DNA of 5,235 nt, taken from an uncultured Clostridium sp. GTDB lineage: Bacteria > Bacillota > Clostridia > UBA1212 > UBA1255. Each line of letters opens with the position of its first letter. Position 1 is the first letter of the stretch. The notes under the pieces are model-generated. The model worked only from the letters and a program-made list of their open reading frames with translations, searched no databases and was not told the DNA's origin. The stretch spans positions 1 to 5,235 of the forward strand of contig USLW01000176.1 of assembly GCA_900555605.1 (NCBI GenBank). The letters are read 5' to 3'. Both the position numbers and the translations under genes were made by a program. Below, piece by piece: positions 4,490 through 5,235 of this stretch.

Positions 4490-5235
4490 ATGACCCGTAA
4501 GCAATACTGTAAAGCCATAAGTAAAATAAAGCCAGATCCGGCATTTCTTCAGCATACTGCTCATCGGCTGGCAGCACTGCAGCCCGCTGCAGAGGGACTG
4601 CCCGATCTGCAGATTGAAATGCATTCCCTGCAGCCGGATGAAGAGGAGCTTCCGCAGCAGCAAAGAAAATTATGCTGCAGGCGGCTGCCCTTTGCTGCTG
4701 CGGCAGCATGTCTCAGCGGTCTTTTGATTCTCTGCGCAGTCTTGATTCTTCCGCGCCTCAGTTGGAATGCCGGCGGAAAAGACGGTCCAATTATGCATAT
4801 TCCGGCAGAATCGCAGCCCCATGAAACGCAGACGCCTCTGCGGCATACCCCCGCATTGCATCATACCCCTGCAGAAGGAGCTTCCGAATCCCCGGTATTG
4901 ACATCTCCTATCGCAGAACCGACAAAAATGCCGGAGGTCACCACCGCTCCCCCTTTCGGCGTTGTGTTTACGGATTTTCTGACTCCGTTAGCGCTTAATC
5001 AGCCCGCCGGGCCGGACACAGATACAAATATTGATTTATATTATTTGCTTGCAGATAACGGTATGCTTACTTTGTACGGCGTCAGGCACGGCGTTACGCA
5101 GATTACAGCGCCCGACCACTTGCTGCGCTTCCAAACCAATCTTCCGGCCGATACGATCTATGTTCTGCCGTCAGGAGAAATCACTTATATCTTGGTCAAT
5201 CAGTATATACCGGCGGATACCGTACCGGCATGTGC
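4490..5235 (+). CDS. Single-pass membrane protein, probable anti-sigma factor (3' end outside window)
   Basis: The frame from ATG 4490 stays open to the window edge (248 codons plus two bases). Residues 1-65 are cytoplasmic and charged, starting MTRKQYCKAI, and would bind the sigma factor. One transmembrane segment follows (about 67-88), after basic, Cys-containing residues RKLCCRR (59-65), so the N-terminus should be inside. Residues about 95-155 are a Pro/Thr/His/Glu-rich external linker with a short HTPA duplication. From about 156 a folded, beta-rich extracytoplasmic domain begins and is cut off. The zinc-binding HxxxCxxC motif of ZAS anti-sigma factors is absent, and I recognise no named domain. 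The role is inferred from gene order: an ECF gene followed at 5 bases by a one-pass membrane protein is the classic sigma/anti-sigma arrangement, with the outer domain as possible sensor. Codons are rich in CTGCAG (Leu-Gln) around 4577-4680. Confidence 0.78.
   Translation, partial: MTRKQYCKAISKIKPDPAFLQHTAHRLAALQPAAEGLPDLQIEMHSLQPDEEELPQQQRKLCCRRLPFAAAAACLSGLLILCAVLILPRLSWNAGGKDGPIMHIPAESQPHETQTPLRHTPALHHTPAEGASESPVLTSPIAEPTKMPEVTTAPPFGVVFTDFLTPLALNQPAGPDTDTNIDLYYLLADNGMLTLYGVRHGVTQITAPDHLLRFQTNLPADTIYVLPSGEITYILVNQYIPADTVPAC
4844..4873 (+). repeat. Short in-frame duplication in the linker (HTPA x2)
   Basis: CATACCCCCGCA (4844-4855) and CATACCCCTGCA (4862-4873) match at 11 of 12 bases with an 18-base period, in frame, encoding H119-TPA and H125-TPA. 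It probably arose by small tandem duplication in a low-complexity extracytoplasmic linker, where length change is tolerated. Confidence 0.5.

Noticed and set aside
4577..4680. Five CTGCAG hexamers in about 105 bases
   Set aside because: Several are simply in-frame Leu-Gln codons in a Gln-rich segment. Spacing is irregular (10, 20, 21, 47), so I see no repeat array or binding-site series.
3945..4709. A 254-codon open frame on the minus strand
   Set aside because: It lies antisense to the sigma factor and the start of the membrane protein, both of which have clear motifs and ribosome binding sites. The antisense protein shows no recognisable domain.

Overview
The window looks like chromosomal DNA of an anaerobic Firmicute, probably a gut-type Clostridia. 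The evidence is Gram-positive style Shine-Dalgarno (SD) sites (AGGTGAG, GAGGGAG, AAAGGGGG, GGAGG), moderate GC in genes with a very AT-rich spacer, an Lsa-type ABC-F protein, and an ECF sigma/anti-sigma-like pair. The assignment is inferred from gene families and style; no marker gene fixes the species.

Layout. (1) Positions 1-1773, minus strand: the first 591 codons of a large secreted protein. It has a signal peptide, a beta-rich N-terminal half and a C-terminal half that looks like a TIM-barrel glycoside hydrolase; its 3' end lies outside the window. (2) Positions 1774-2333: a divergent control region. It begins with an AT-rich spacer carrying a likely minus-strand promoter. Next comes a near-consensus plus-strand promoter (TTGACA-17-TATACT), followed by a leader of about 305 nt. 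The leader holds one or two tiny upstream ORFs, a strong intrinsic terminator and further hairpins. (3) Positions 2334-3833, plus: a 499-aa antibiotic-resistance-type ABC-F ATPase closely resembling the Lsa(A) family. (4) Positions 3834-3968: a spacer with an ECF-type promoter candidate. (5) Positions 3969-4484, plus: an ECF sigma factor. (6) Positions 4490 to the window end, plus: a single-pass membrane protein, very probably the cognate anti-sigma factor or sensor, cut off by the window edge.

How it works together. The best-supported regulatory story is ribosome-mediated attenuation of the ABC-F gene. Transcription starts near 2029 and would normally stop at the 13-bp terminator hairpin (2235-2268). 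A ribosome stalled by a peptidyl-transferase-centre drug on the leader ORF (2180-2212) would remodel the RNA and allow read-through. A 16-pair long-range match between the leader-ORF 3' half and the segment just before the ABC-F ribosome binding site suggests an added translational layer. The sigma and anti-sigma genes form a tight two-gene operon (5-nt gap), probably self-activated from a TGAACA-17-CGTA promoter. No sequence link ties the hydrolase, ABC-F gene and sigma operon together beyond adjacency.
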